DNA of 64,000 nucleotides from Phoronis australis (lineage: Eukaryota > Phoronida > Phoronidae): assembly GCA_002633005.1 (NCBI GenBank), contig NMRA01000459.1, forward strand, positions 171,047 to 235,046, written 5' to 3'. A model generated the notes under the pieces. It had not been told where the DNA came from, did not search any database, and worked only from the letters and a program-made list of their open reading frames with translations. The stretch's first letter is position 1; every line of letters begins with the position of its first letter. A program made the translations under genes and the position numbers. Below, piece by piece: positions 47,105-59,535 of the stretch.

Positions 47105-50100
47105 TTAGTGATTTGCAATTTCAAAGAACTTTTCCACTAGAATGAGTGTGGCAATCATAAAACCATGCAAATGGTGACACGAGCTGGCCCCATTGGTCTT
47201 ATCTGTTGTGGGTTCAGGGCTATGTTGAATAAACATGCTGACGACGGTCAAAGAACCATTATTCGGGGCAGGTGTAAGGCCGACCAGTTTACACATCAGA
47301 GGGTAGATGTCAACGTTGTCAAACGGTTCAGAAACAAATTTCTTTTTAAAGTTTGGCCCCCTGGCGAGGAAAAATGCCTTCATAGTCATCAGCTCATTAT
47401 CGTAGCCATGTCCACCGACGTTAGGCTGGGGCGCACTGGTCTGGAACAAAAACATGAACGCAGTTATCCAGCAAAACAGATCTGACACCTGGAACAGTTG
47501 CAAATAGCTGCTAACAGTTGTACATACATGTAATTGAGTAGATTAGCACAGAAAGCATAATTTGTTGTGTTTGTTTGAGACATGCCTTCACTGGGTAAGA
47601 CAATAATGCAATGCTTATTTTCTTTGTTGTCTGCGGCCTGTAGTTCATGTCGCCCTTCCCCGTCAGTGCAGCAACGCTGTCACGGTGCCACCAGGGACGC
47701 CCCAGCCCACAAGCGACGTGTTTGCTTTTTTTGAAAAAAAGTGAACAACTAAACAATCACGGCACCACCGACTCGATTTTCTAAAAAAACATAGCAGAAC
47801 AAAGTACGCCATTTTGGTGCATGGTAAAATTATTTTGAATATGTTTGTGAACACAAAGAGTCGTATTTTCATTTCTCAAAATATGGTTTCGACTTCTGGA
47901 GAAGCTTTCGCGAATTTTCGGTTGTTGATCACATGTTACACATAATACTTGTTGCACGGCCGCGTGCAGTACCTGTAAGCAGTCGGTAAGCGTGGTATAG
48001 CAACACACGTTGTATTTAGAATTGGGCGTGTGTCATTTGAAGGGTATTTAAAGAAACTTTTTCCCATTTATCGTGGTTAAAAAATTCATAATGGAAAATC
48101 AAATCTATGCTCTTTTAACAATACTCTGGTATTTGTGATCAAATTAAACAGAATTAGGTTACGTAGTATAATCTTTGAGTTTATACCAGTTAAAAAAATG
48201 GCCGCAACGGTTGAATGGCGTCGACATTCACGTCTTATAGACTTTAAATGTTCGAAACTGAACGCAGTGGTTCTGGTTAACGTAATGCTCTTTTTAATGG
48301 TCTCTCGTCATTGGTGAAAATTTCCTGTGTTCTAAATGGGAGAAAACATATAGCCAGAATATTTTCAAGACATATTTCAGAAGTTTTGCACGGACACCTC
48401 ACAAAAACTGCTGCATAGTAAAGCGATAAAACCGTGTCCCACCACACGTCCAGTCACGTGCCTCCCCACACGTCCGGTCACGTGCCCCCCCCCCACACCA
48501 GTCATTACTGTAACCCGTTTCCCACCACTACTAATGTCTTTCTGCTGTATAACTGACAACGCAGAACTCATAATAAGAATAAAGAATCAATTTGGTGAAG
48601 CCCTCAGATTGAGAATTCCTTTGGACGTCATGCATATCTGAATCGTGAATGGCTTTTTACTCCCAAAATACACAAGTCACCTTCCTAGACCCAGGACGTA
48701 TAAAACTTTGCAACAACAAGGAGTGAATACTACATATAGAATATTGCACAGTGTTTGATGCTTGATAAAGGTTTAAACCATAGAAGCGATACAAGAGTCA
48801 CAAGCAATCGAGGTTAAAATGCTCCGAAATTATATTACTGCATTTAACTTACGTAAACAACTTGCCAGCCTTCGTCAGGCATGATGACTATTTCCGGTAT
48901 TCTGGAATTGTGCTTATAATGCAGCCTCTCTGGGATGTCCTTCTTTAGGTAGACCGTCATATTTGGGTGAGCATTCTTCAACGCGTGGTACAGCTCCATA
49001 GTCTTGTTCGCTATGGGTATTACGTGACATTTTGTTCCATGGACGGGAACTGATTGGACGAGGGCTGACATGTTAACAAATTTGGAGATATTGATCAACT
49101 TCTTGGGATCTGTGTTGGTCATCCCGTGGTCACTGGTCAGAATGATGTTGACCTTGTCCAGAAGATCATACTTCTCGAAGGTGTCAAGAAGATAACCTAG
49201 CACTGCATCCAGGTCCTCAATCTTGCCAAGTAACCATTCAGAATCCGGACCGTACCTAAAATAGATGAACAGAATGTTGGAATAGAAAGTTATATTGAGC
49301 TCGCAAGAGACTTAATGCAGATGAGAATCTGTTAAGAGGCGTCTACCTTTAGAAACCGTTCGCAATGATTTCCATTTTACATATGGACAAACCTCGGGCT
49401 TTAGGGTTAAGTAGGACCCTAGAAAAGTTTTCAGATTTAGCTTACCTCGGATAAAATCTGAACAACGCTGTTACTGATGTCTAAATTATAAATGACATTT
49501 TCATTTTGCGTAACTTTTCATTTATTCCACAAAAATCATAAATGTCCTACTTTTGATAGCTCCTCACACAAATGTGGAACATTTTAAACACAGTTTCTAA
49601 CAACAGTATGGAGGTCACAGCATAAAGCGTACATATACAGTAGTACCTGGAAGATTTATATGAATCCGATCAACCATAGGATGCTCCCGAATTCATCCAA
49701 ATTTAGACATCTCTCTAGGTTACATAACCTTAAGTGTTAACAACTTTACTGTCTCGGGTTGATGGTTAGAAACTATGGAGGGTAAATCATTAATGCCAAC
49801 TTTAACTGCAATCTTGACAAGAACATTGACTTTAGCAAGTGGCCGTCCAAAGCAGAGGAGCTGTCTTTCATGTATTGAGTACTAGAAGACTTTTGATTTA
49901 CGTCAAACCAGAGCTTTACTAAAATTCAAAACATTTTTAAACGCCGTGTTCTATGTTCTTCACCTGCTACGTTTTACATTGTGAACTACTACACAGTCCG
50001 TGAGTGTGCGAGATCACTTGCTGCCGCTTGTACAATGCACTGTAGACTTATAAACCTCGAGAACAAAACACAACAAAAAATGGTCCTTTAAGTCATTCAC

Positions 50101-52469
50101 ACTGTACTAGCTTACAGTTAAATTTACCGAAAAATATTACTTATGACCCGTAGTATCGGGTTCGTAGAAGTAGAGGGTAGCGACATCTATCTCTTCTTTT
50201 GAAAACCATCGCCTCACTTCATCGACACGGTCTCTGAATACGGTCTTCTTGTCGTAAGGTTTATAAAAATTTGGTTTAAATCCTTGCAGCTCCACTTCAC
50301 TACCAGGCCAGAAATATGTGGCGCTATTCTTGCCTAGAAGACAACAACAAAGTTTCATAAGTGGTGATGACACAATCGAACTTGGAAACAGGTAGGTGCA
50401 AAATTGTGTGTAGCGCGACGTTTTGAAACATCATACACACGGTACTTCCAATCTACAGGAGTATATCTACCTTTCTCTATCGTAGAGCATTGCAATTTAG
50501 CTACAGCTGATATAAAAATATATGGAATTTCAAAGTCAGTTTTAAACGAGGAATACGTATGTGTTGGTCTATTTTCCTCAGCAAAGTTCCAGTCTTGGAC
50601 GCAGCCACATTGCTTAAATCAATCATTTCCAGATTTTCGTTTTTTCGCTATCCTTTTTTTAAAATCCAATTTGCTCACCATAGGGCCACAATTATACGGT
50701 ACCATGTTGTCAAGGAGTTCGTCATCTCGAAAACAGAAAGTACACTTTTTTGTTGAGTATTCAGTAGACACACAATTGTCCGGCTAAAGCTGAGGCCGAC
50801 TGACCTAAATCGACCAGGGTTAGTTGAGTCCTTAGGCAGATCTAAACTGCCCATCGTCAGTTCCCATAGCGAATCTCAGCTGCAAGGGTTGCGCCAGCAC
50901 CCTTTGAGCCCCCCGTTGCCCGGGCATGTCATAGCAGTGTCACCTGTGGAAGCTGTTACGTGCTGTCGTAAGCGCATTGCCACGCCTATCCGATCTCGAT
51001 TCTTTGTAAAATGGGCTGACAGCTTAAGGCCTACCTTTAGGTTTGGCCAAACAAAATAAATACTTATAATCGTTTTGTTGAGACGCCGATGGTTTCAATG
51101 CTTCTACGTGGTAAAGAGAAAATATTTTTTAAAAGGATTCTATTGACAGAAATTCTATATATACACGGTTTGTATATTTACAGACCATGTCCTGGAAAAT
51201 ATGGAAACCTTGCACAAGTGATCGGTGCAAAAAGAATGTTTTTACATGCGGTAGGTTTGTTACAACTTCTAATAGATTACAAGCTGTATGCGGTGTACAC
51301 ATTATTCACGCAGTCGCCATTTTAAGTTTTAAAGACAAATGCATTAATCACAGCACAAAGCGTTTTTTTAGCGTGCCTCGTTATATTTATGTCTCAAATG
51401 CATTTTAAACCTAAAATTGTGAACGAGGTCTCTAGGCAACAACTGGGATGTGCTATACTTGTATGAATTCACACCAATAAATCAACAGGTCTTGCCTTGT
51501 TTTCGGGCTGTGATCCACACCGGTTCGCCCTGCGTCCACCATTTGGGATCGGTAGAACCTTTTCCCATGCTGAACGTTTCACCGAAGTCGGGGTCGTAGA
51601 ATCTGTTGCCAACAATTCCATGGCTCTCTTCGTATAGGCCTGCATTAAACGATAATTTGCAACTCCCCTGAGTCAAATGTTACTGTACTATGCAATGTAT
51701 GCGATAAAATACGATTCTTGGGTTAACCCTCGTAATGATTCAGGGGCGCGTTTTGTCAAAGGTCTCGTGCGGTCACAGGGAGTTTTCAAAATGGCCGCAT
51801 TGATTACACCGTGTGATCTACACTTCAGAAAACGTTGACAACACGCGTGTCTACCGAACTCCCGGGTATCATTTAGTACTAAATGATACCCGGGAGTTCT
51901 GTAGACACGCAGGGAACCAGTGAGCAAATGACTAAGCCTATCCGCGCCGTCTTGAGGCTTGGAGACGAGGCTGCTATCTTATGTCTCATCAGGTTTGCCC
52001 TGTGGAACTGGAGAATTTTGTCAATCCGCATTTCAGTTAGAAAAAGGTGATTTAGGGCTACACCGAATGAAATGCACTCATGGAACAAAACCGCAGGAAC
52101 GGACACACGTGACTCGACATAGTCTGTTATAGTTTTGAGTAGATGTTGAATAAGATTCTCTGTAATTTCACAGAATAATTACAGGTTTTGTAAACACTAA
52201 TTTGAGGCGTGGCCCTGTACGTTCTATGTGTAATTACCTGTTACCAGCGTGTAGTGATTCGGAAATGTGGACGTCGTGAATGCAGTATTGATGTACTTAG
52301 CCTTGACACCTTCTCTCGCCATTCGCTCAAAGTTTGGCTTGTGTCGTACACGATCCAAATAATCATATCGAAACCCATCCATAGAAATCAAGAGTACTCG
52401 TCCAGAGTACGCAGACTGATAAGTTTGTACAAAAAAACAAATAACGAAGAGCTGGAGAAGTCGCAACAT
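47105..52469 (-). CDS. Ectonucleotide pyrophosphatase/phosphodiesterase, ENPP4/5/6-type, 5 exons, complete
   Basis: Hydrolyses phosphodiester or pyrophosphate bonds of extracellular substrates at the cell surface. Exons: 52469-52238, 51639-51496, 50333-50141, 49255-48853, 47440-47105. All phases join, giving 435 aa, the usual size for single-domain ENPPs without somatomedin-B or nuclease domains. A signal peptide starts at M1. Metal ligands and nucleophile are all visible: D31 (ISMDGFRYDY), nucleophile T68 (STFPNHYTLVTG), D185 and H189 (EPDTTGHKYGP), D232 and H233 (LTSDHGM), H335 (GGHGYDNE). The typical APNNGSL block closes the domain. The last ~20 residues are hydrophobic (FMIATLILVEKFFEIANH) and could be a GPI signal or a weak TM anchor. 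The intron between exons 2 and 3 begins with GC instead of GT. Substrate (nucleotide or lipid) cannot be told; catalytic competence looks intact. A possible polyA signal lies at 46815-46820. Confidence 0.93.
48440..48490. repeat. Short ~21-bp repeat with paired E-boxes in ENPP intron 4
   Basis: CCACACGTCC-GTCACGTGCC occurs twice, each copy with a CACGTG E-box, followed by a C-run. Possibly a local duplication. Confidence 0.5.
50334..51495 (-). other. GC-AG intron of the ENPP gene
   Basis: The exon 2 end reads AAACAAG|GCAAGA and exon 3 begins TCTTCTAG|GCAAGAATAGC. Splicing here yields the family-typical TARKQGKNSATYFWPGSE without insertion. No GT donor nearby preserves both frame and conservation. 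Confidence 0.8.
51845..51910. repeat. 66-bp near-perfect palindrome in ENPP intron 1
   Basis: Arms of 33 bp with one mismatch (51855 against 51900) and no spacer, centred on GTAC at 51876-51879. The arms contain GAACTCCCGGGTATCATTTA. In the pre-mRNA it could fold into a long hairpin. Confidence 0.97.
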
Positions 52470-53189
52470 CGTTTTGCAAACAGCACTTTACACCCTTATG
52501 TTATCCGCGCGTGACGAATTCCGAAACCGGGGCAGCAGGCCTCCTGGGTGATGAAACAAGAACGACGTGGTGTCACTTGTGTTCAAGTGTGGTAGCCTGG
52601 GTACATGTACTGCGCACTTGTCGTGGAAGGGAAAAGGCTGGCCCACACTCATTAACGCCCATATGCACACGTACACTGTATCGTCTGTGCCAGCTATTGC
52701 GCAATTTAAATATTGACCACAAGATACCAATATAGATAGCTTTGATTCGGAAAAGTTACTGCGATACCTAGTAGAGGTAATTGCTTTGAACCCTGGTTAT
52801 CATGACTTGTTTAAGGCCACATAAGCTCAAATTTCATCATCAATGAACAAAAGAAATTCTTCTGTGACCGTACTAACACGGTCTACTATTAAGTCATGCA
52901 GAGACTCAGACATACATGTAAGACAACAACTTCCAGTGACAAAGAAATTATTGAAAGCTGCAAAATGCATCTGGAACGCTATCGAACACTTACCGTGCAA
53001 GTCGCTATGTGTCGCCATATTTTTGTGTCGACGAACAAATGGTGGACAGTAACGACGCACGTTTTAGTTTTAATTATAAATTGCGTCATATCAATCATAT
53101 ATGATCGCTTGCTAATCCTTTGGAGTTGGTTTTGACTGATAAGTCTTGGAATGTATTTTCTGTAATATACAAACTGGAAAAGGGAATAT

Positions 53190-55000
53190 ATTTCAGCATT
53201 GTTACTGGTCATTGATTTTGGCTTGATGTTTCCTTGGCATGGAAATTTGCACAGTGACATGTAGTTCGAATATGTTGCATGAGAAAGAAAGACCAAAGGG
53301 GAGACAACGCTCGAAATAATATTGAACGGTCCAAACAAACCCGAGAAAACGATAGTCAGACGGATGTATGGGAACAAGACGGAAGGCGTCTTGTATGTCC
53401 GTTTTAGCCATGAGAGAATTGTGGCCGATGCGGCGGACCAGAAGCATGGCATTTTCAACGGTTTGGTAGTGAACCTGGGAGAAGGATCAGAAAATATGTG
53501 AATTAACGGAATCGGAGTCCCTCGATGCGTATGAAAGGTTATGGAAAAGGCGAAATTTACCAGAAACTTCCTTAGGTGTGAGCCCGAGAGGGAAGTGATG
53601 AAATTGTCGAATGGAGGGTACTGGTGGGATCCGGAGTAGCAGCCATAGTTAACCTCGTACTGAGTTTTGTGTTCGATTACAGCAGAGTTGAGGACCGCAG
53701 ACGGGTGGTAATGAGGGGGTGGGGAGGAAAACAGCGAGGAAACACCGGTACCAAAGCCGTAAGGGAAACCACGGTTGATGCGAAAGGTAAGGGCAGATGG
53801 GTAACCAATGAGATATGGTTCACATTTGTTTATTTTTAGAGGTGTTGGAAGGTCGGGTGGCGGTGGAGGTGGTTCGTGTTGTGGGTTTGGGATGGGAGGA
53901 GAAAGGGCACGCAGAGGCGGGGTGGAAGCCGCTGCAAGCGGTACAGCGGTGGAGGTAGCGACAGTGCTGCTGAGGGCAAAATGCGACTAGTTGAACCACC
54001 ATCAGAAACCGCCGGGTTGGGAGACGGGTGAACGTGGCTAGAGAAATTGGGAACGAAAGGACTGAGTGCGTGGGTAGTTAGTACGGAAGGAATTCGGACA
54101 GGTAGAGGGAGATGGAAGTTTGTGAGATTGGAGGATAACCTGATTCCTGAGTTCCATATTGGTGGTTTCGCAAGGAACAGGGATGGTAGAGCGAAGTTGA
54201 CGAAATTGTTGATCATAGAACATGGCGGGTGCAAAACCGAAATGATGATTGATGGAGAGGATGGTGTGACAAAACTTTGCGAGATGAGGTGCTTGATATG
54301 GGTGGCGGGTGGTGAAGATGGCTAAATAGATGAGGAATGCTTGGTTCCACTGGAACATGTTGTTGATGGAGCGGGATCTCGGGTAGGGGAAAAATGGTTG
54401 ATGGTTAACATTAAAGAGCTGAAACTGCGAAGAGGAAACAGGGATAAGAAGGTGAATTAATTCAACATGTTGGTCTGTCCTGATGAGGTTTTCGGTTTTG
54501 GTGTCCAAGTTGAAGCCCAAAGCCAGAGAGGTATGAGTACAGGTGCATCAAGGTTACCTGCGACGGGTGGCATATGGTGTTCCAGGGATTGGAGTGTGTC
54601 AATGCAGATGTAGTCGGTGAGGTAGAGGTGAGGACGGTTGGCGTAAGTGTAGGCTGGTGAACACCTGAAGGAGGCGCCGTATTATTGATGGTTGGCTGAG
54701 TTGAGGCCTCCGAAGGCTGAGGTGGATCATTGGCCAGTAAATCCCGTAGGGCATCGCGAAGGGTTGAATTGTCCCGTAGTTGTGTGAGAAGGTCATAAGA
54801 TAGAGATGAGGTGGACGACGGCGTGTGTACGGGTGGCTCTTGGCGAGGCGGTTGACGAGTCTGGTGATTGTCGTGGCATGCTGAAAGGGAATAGCAAAGG
54901 GAGCAGAAATGGAACAGTGAAACAACAGGCCAGCAAAATTATGGTTGGGCCATGAGGTGAAGAGAAGAAAATGGAGAGGTGAATTAAGATGGAATTTCAC
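53190..55000 (-). mobile_element. DIRS-like retrotransposon fragment (gag-like region plus reverse transcriptase start)
   Basis: Reading the minus strand from 55000 downward there is a Pro/Ser-rich gag-like region with a Cys/His block (CRYLHRCTACSGFHPASACP). Next come GLTPKEVSGKFRLFHNLSYA and, after a frame change, LVRRIGHNSLMAKTDIQDAF and CLPFGLSFSCNIFE. This is the DIRS/Ngaro-type reverse transcriptase N-half. The copy stops near 53200 before the catalytic domain is complete. Frameshifts and stops make it a relic. The tyrosine recombinase expected for the class is not seen. Confidence 0.75.
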
Positions 55001-55179
55001 TGAACGTTAAGAACGAAGATTTGAATTATAGAAAAATGCCAATGGCCGAACCCATTGTGAAACGGGTACTTACTGTATGAATAAACTGGCAAAAGTAAAG
55101 AAAATTGCAAGATGAAGTAGACACCCAAGGTGCATTTAGAAGTGAGGAATAAGCTTTTATTAATTTGAACTGTCAACAT

Positions 55180-55610
55180 TGCCTACCACACCAACGCCGG
55201 GAGGGGGTTGATCTTGTTTGTCCAAAACTCAGTAAATTACAAAATAATTGATGATAAAATTATACTCTAAATGAATAACTGTTGGATTGATCTTTATGTC
55301 AACCACAGAAAGGTAAATTATGTTTTTTTTTTTCTATCGCTCACCCTCACAGATGTCCTATGAAAGGAAAGCATATATCAAAACCTTTTCAGAACAATTG
55401 CAAGAACTCTCACAAACTAATAAAACAATTGTTATCAACTGGGATTTCAACGGAAGAAATAGTACTTAATACACAGAAGACAATGACAACCAAGCCGGTC
55501 TGAATTATTCGATATTCTTCTCACAAATGACTGTATACAACTAATAAACGAGCCGACACGTCTAACCGAGTATTCACATTCTTGCCGTGATTTACGTATT
55601 AATCTTATTG
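55180..55610 (+). mobile_element. Inverted partial copy of the adjacent LINE endonuclease
   Basis: From 'ttgcctaccacaccaacgcc' through 'cattcttgcc' this strand matches, with scattered changes, the reverse complement of about 55930-56350. Shared landmarks include 'atgaataactgttggatt' and 'gagccgacacgtctaaccg'. The copy has its own stops (for example within 'agtacttaatac') and is more decayed than the minus-strand partner. Together they form an imperfect inverted repeat with arms of about 420 bp and a spacer of about 330 bp. Confidence 0.85.
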
Positions 55611-56560
55611 TTAAACCACGGTTTGTTCTTGTGTTTTATTGTTTTCATGACTGATGGGGTATTATTATCTAGTATGTTGTAGAGTGACTGTGTGAATATT
55701 GAGACTGCGTCATTTATGTCACTTTTGTTAAGTATTTCAGTCCAGTTGAATGTGGTTATGTCAGAGCGCAGTTTGTCCATGTTAACGAGGTTGTAATTCC
55801 AGATCTTTTTCATAATGTCTGATTCTTTAGGTGCGCAGTTGTGTGTGAATGTTGTTTCTATAATGTGGTGGTCTGAGTTACCAATGGGAGGCTTTACACA
55901 AGTGCATTCAATTAATCCGAGATTGTTTGTAATACATAAATCAAGGCAAGAATGTGAATACCCTGTTAAACGTGTCGGCTCGTTTATTAGTTGTATACAG
56001 TCATTTGAGAGGAGAATATCGAATAATTCGAGACCGGCGTGGTTGTCATTGTCTTCTGAGTACCAAGTACTATTTCTTGCGTTGAAATTCCTGTTGATAA
56101 CAATTGTTTTATGAATTTGTGAGAGTTCTTGCAATTGTTTTGAAAAGGTCTTGAAATATGCTTTCCTTTCATGGGACGTCTGGGAGGGTGAGCGATAGAA
56201 AAAACCATAGTATACCTTCTTGTGGTTGACATAAAGTGCAATCCAACAGTTATTCATTGATTTTTAATTTTATTATCAATTGTTTTGTAATTTACGGAAT
56301 TGTGGACAAACAAGATCAACCCCTCCCGGCGGCGTTAGTGTGGTAGGCAATGTTGTATTCTGGAATAATAAGTGCACTGAGGTTGTCTTCTGACAGTGTT
56401 CCGGAGTCACATATGGCTATGACCATGTAATTGTTGTCTGTAATAAATTGCTTGAGAAGTTCAAATCTTGAAAGATTGTTCGCCTTGATACTGTTGATGT
56501 TACTGAATAAGACCTTGAAGCTGGCTAAACACTGAGTGCCTGGTCCTGGATCGACATCAA
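55590..56560 (-). mobile_element. CR1/RTE-type LINE endonuclease fragment
   Basis: The minus strand reads KVLFSNINSIKANNLSRFEL ... IAICDSGTLSEDN, then a long frame at 56257-55592 with YGFFYRSPSQ, NFNARNSTWYSEDNDNHAGL, LINEPTRLTGYSHSCLDLCI and PIGNSDHHIIE. This is the endonuclease/exonuclease/phosphatase fold of a non-LTR element. The catalytic GDFN is altered to 'NRNFN' and a stop splits the first part. The reverse transcriptase is missing; the copy runs instead into an inverted duplicate at 55180-55610. Confidence 0.85.
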
Positions 56561-57109
56561 AAGGCTTTGCTCAACGATAACTCTTATGTCACAACATGAG
56601 TTCTTCTTGTGCAGTAAACATTACTTAAGTGCGCAGCTCGGGGTCGTTTTCGTAGAAGAGAAGTGAGGTCGAGCGTAATAGGCGAAAAGCAGTGAGGTAT
56701 TTTTGTTTCCCAGACACCCGGACAGTTGTAATTAAAAACTGATAAAATTCATACATTTCGTACTGAACTCAATGTTTTTTTAATTCCTCTGGCATGTTCG
56801 TTGTGACAAAATTAAGCGCTTCCGAGCTGTTTGTAATTACAATGAAGGAGGTATTAGAATGATTAAACTATTTTCATTTTGTATGGCATTTTAAAAATAT
56901 TAACATGTTAACAACACTTGTAAACGACCAGTGTAAGAATGCCCGTTTATTTCATTTCATCCTAAAAGTAGAAATTTCGCCATGTATGGAGTTGACTTTC
57001 TCAAGATGAATTTCCCCAATATTGACAATCACTTCTCGAAAGATTTTTTGAATGTGTTATCGCCTTCGGAAAGTGTTTGAATATCAAAAATTAGATAAAT
57101 TTTCCTAAC

Positions 57110-58096
57110 TAACCTTTGTGGTTTAGCAGTGACCTGCAGGCCTGGCCAAAAAGCATTTTCTACAGGAACTGGTGCCATGAAGGCACAGCCTTTATAAAGG
57201 ACTGGTTTTCCCCAGACGGTGATATTTTGAACTATAGATTTATTGTGGATATTTTAGGTATCAACACGAAATTTATGGAGTATACCAGTCTAATTTCAGT
57301 GCTATTGATAAAGTTGTTAGTTTTGATACGTATTGTCCTGTTATGCCAACGGTTTTAATGAAACTGAAAAGTGGTGGGAGAGAATGTCAGCATAATTGTA
57401 CCCAATTAAATTACAGTTCAGAAGTCTCAAAAGCGGAGTAAAATGGGCCAAAGAACTGAACATAAATACAAATAATTTTTCATTGGAAGATGTTTATTCC
57501 CTTCTATATAACGCAGCACGAGACCGAAGAATTGGGTGGCTTCAGTTCAGACTCTTGACGAGAATTTTGATTACTATTACTAACTAATTCAAGTTACGTA
57601 TGACGACTGCTGTTCCTTTTGTGGACAACGGAAAGAGACTTTGAAACACTTATTTGGGAATGTGAAGTAGTAAAAAGTTAAAAACAAAATTTTAAACAAA
57701 GCAAATCCCCAGTATGTCGACACTCTCTCCTGCAACAATATTATTTTTGTTTTTTTTTTGATAAAAAGGAGAATTTTATAAACATTGTTTTATTACTGAT
57801 TGGGTAAACAGTTTATTTGTACCCAAAAGTTTGGATCAAAACGATTACTTCTAAGTACATTTTTTACTTCATCAAAAATGTATGAGTGAAAAGTATAGCG
57901 CTCGTAAGGATTTGAATTCAGAATTTGTGCAAAAAAGATGGTGTAACTTTGAAACTGTTTTTCTTAGTAAAGAGGATTAGGTGTGGAGTACACAGTGTAT
58001 GTGTGCCAGTGCATGTGTGTGTGCGTGTCTGTGGTGTTCTTGTCTTTTTATGTTATGTTCTCATTGCCAATAAATGTACAAAAAAGAAAAAAAAAA
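57110..58096 (+). mobile_element. L1-like LINE 3' fragment with AATAAA and A-tail
   Basis: Frames read IFYRNWCHEGTAFIKDWF, SPDGDILNYRFIVDILGI, IGWLQFRLLTRIL and DDCCSFCGQRKETLKHLF with a shifted WECEVVK, the C-terminal region and Cys/His knuckle of L1/Tx1-type ORF2. A polyadenylation signal near 58069 is followed by an A-rich tail. Frameshifts and stops show it is inactive. Confidence 0.78.
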
Positions 58097-58246
58097 GATT
58101 TGTGGACTTTTTATTCATCAACATGCGTGATTTCACGTAACCGTTCCTCAAAATGGCTCCTGGTAAGATCAGAGAACTCGAGCAAACCGCTACAAATTTT
58201 CATCGATTTCTTCAGCTAGACTGAATCGTCTCCAGACTTATGGTAT

Positions 58247-58657
58247 GTCTTATTTATAACTCCATGTTCATTCACGTATGTTTCATTTTATTTTATTTCC
58301 TGCATTTTAAATTGAAATTCGTAACTTTTTTGTGGCGATGTACTATCGCCACTGTATGCTTGCTGCCTCCAGGGCAATATAATTGCCTACCCGCCTGGCT
58401 GACCATGACTCNGCGAATCCCATGTATTCTGAAGGGGGCTAACTTAGTGATTTTCGCGCATGCGCAATTCACGGTTTCAATATTGCTGGTAATGGTCTTA
58501 TTTATAACTCCATGTTCATTCACGTATGTTTCATTTTATTTTATTTCCTGCATTTTAGTGAAATTCGTAACTTTTTTGTGGCGATGTACTATCGCCCCTG
58601 TATGCTTGCTGCCTCCAGGGCAATATAATTGCCTACCCGCCTGGCTGACCATGACTC
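58247..58657. repeat. Direct copies (~165 bp) around a single N (probable assembly duplication)
   Basis: 58247-58411 and 58495-58657 are near-identical (one small indel near 'cattttaaattg', few substitutions). The N at 58412 follows immediately after the first copy. Both carry a CGATGTACTATCG palindrome-like word. Confidence 0.88.
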
Positions 58658-59535
58658 ACGCAGTTGCTTCCTGTTCAAAATATTAAAATATAGATTTTTG
58701 TCGGCCAGAGTTATTTTGGCGCCACGTGAGGTCCTATTTATAACATGCTCACAAAAATGAAATCTAATTTCGAAAAACCGTATTTGGTAGAACCATTCAT
58801 ACTATAACGCTATGGCAGTCCGCATCTCGGTCGGCTGTAGGCCTACATGAACATGTATCTAATAACAACTCACAAATCAGCCGAGTGGAGTCGCGCTGCG
58901 CTCTTTTGTACGAGAGGCGAAAAAAGTTTAAGGCATAAACAAAGACGATGTGTAGATCTCTGGCATTTAAAAACGGATCCGCGGTGTTCATCTGGATCTA
59001 CTAGACATTGTAAAGTACATATGGCGATAGATATATCGGACCCTGAAGAGTTGAAGCAATTTCTAAAATGACTCCTGCCTTGACCGTATTAAAATGAGGC
59101 TAATTATCTCGACTGATTCAGTGACTCTGACTGAGCTCCATTCAGTCATTGATATTGCTGGGTCAGGACAGCTGTTATAACAGTAGAAGTGATTCTGTTA
59201 CCGGGTTTGATTACGTCTCAGACGGCACTTTGCATGAATAATCGCATATATATATAAGACAAGACAAGATAAGATAACCATGCAGCCAGCTAGCTCCAGC
59301 AGCTAGCGGTGTGAAGACTCGTGACATCGTCAAAATATAAGTACAGCTTTGCATCAAGTTGACCAAGGCTAAATTCAAGCCTGCTGAGTTGCAAGTCCTT
59401 TGCCGTGTAAACTGTCACTATATGCTTGCAGTTGCCGTAGTGGTTTGTGCTAACTGATAGCCAGTCATGTTAACAATTAAAACATAGGCAGTGCTCTCTT
59501 TGCAATTCCCCCTCCCCCTCATAGTTTGCAGTACC

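Noticed and set aside
47165-47485. 106-aa plus-strand frame at 47.2-47.5 kb
   Set aside because: Antisense shadow of the last ENPP exon.
52979-53458. 159-aa minus-strand frame at 53.0-53.5 kb
   Set aside because: Overlaps the DIRS-like reverse transcriptase in a different frame; only the other frame shows family motifs.
59280-59306. Short upstream ATG frame (ATGCAGCCAGCTAGC...) and TATA-like word at 59247-59257 before SMUG1
   Set aside because: The transcription start is unknown and the coding exon appears to be preceded by a 5'UTR intron, so neither element can be assigned.
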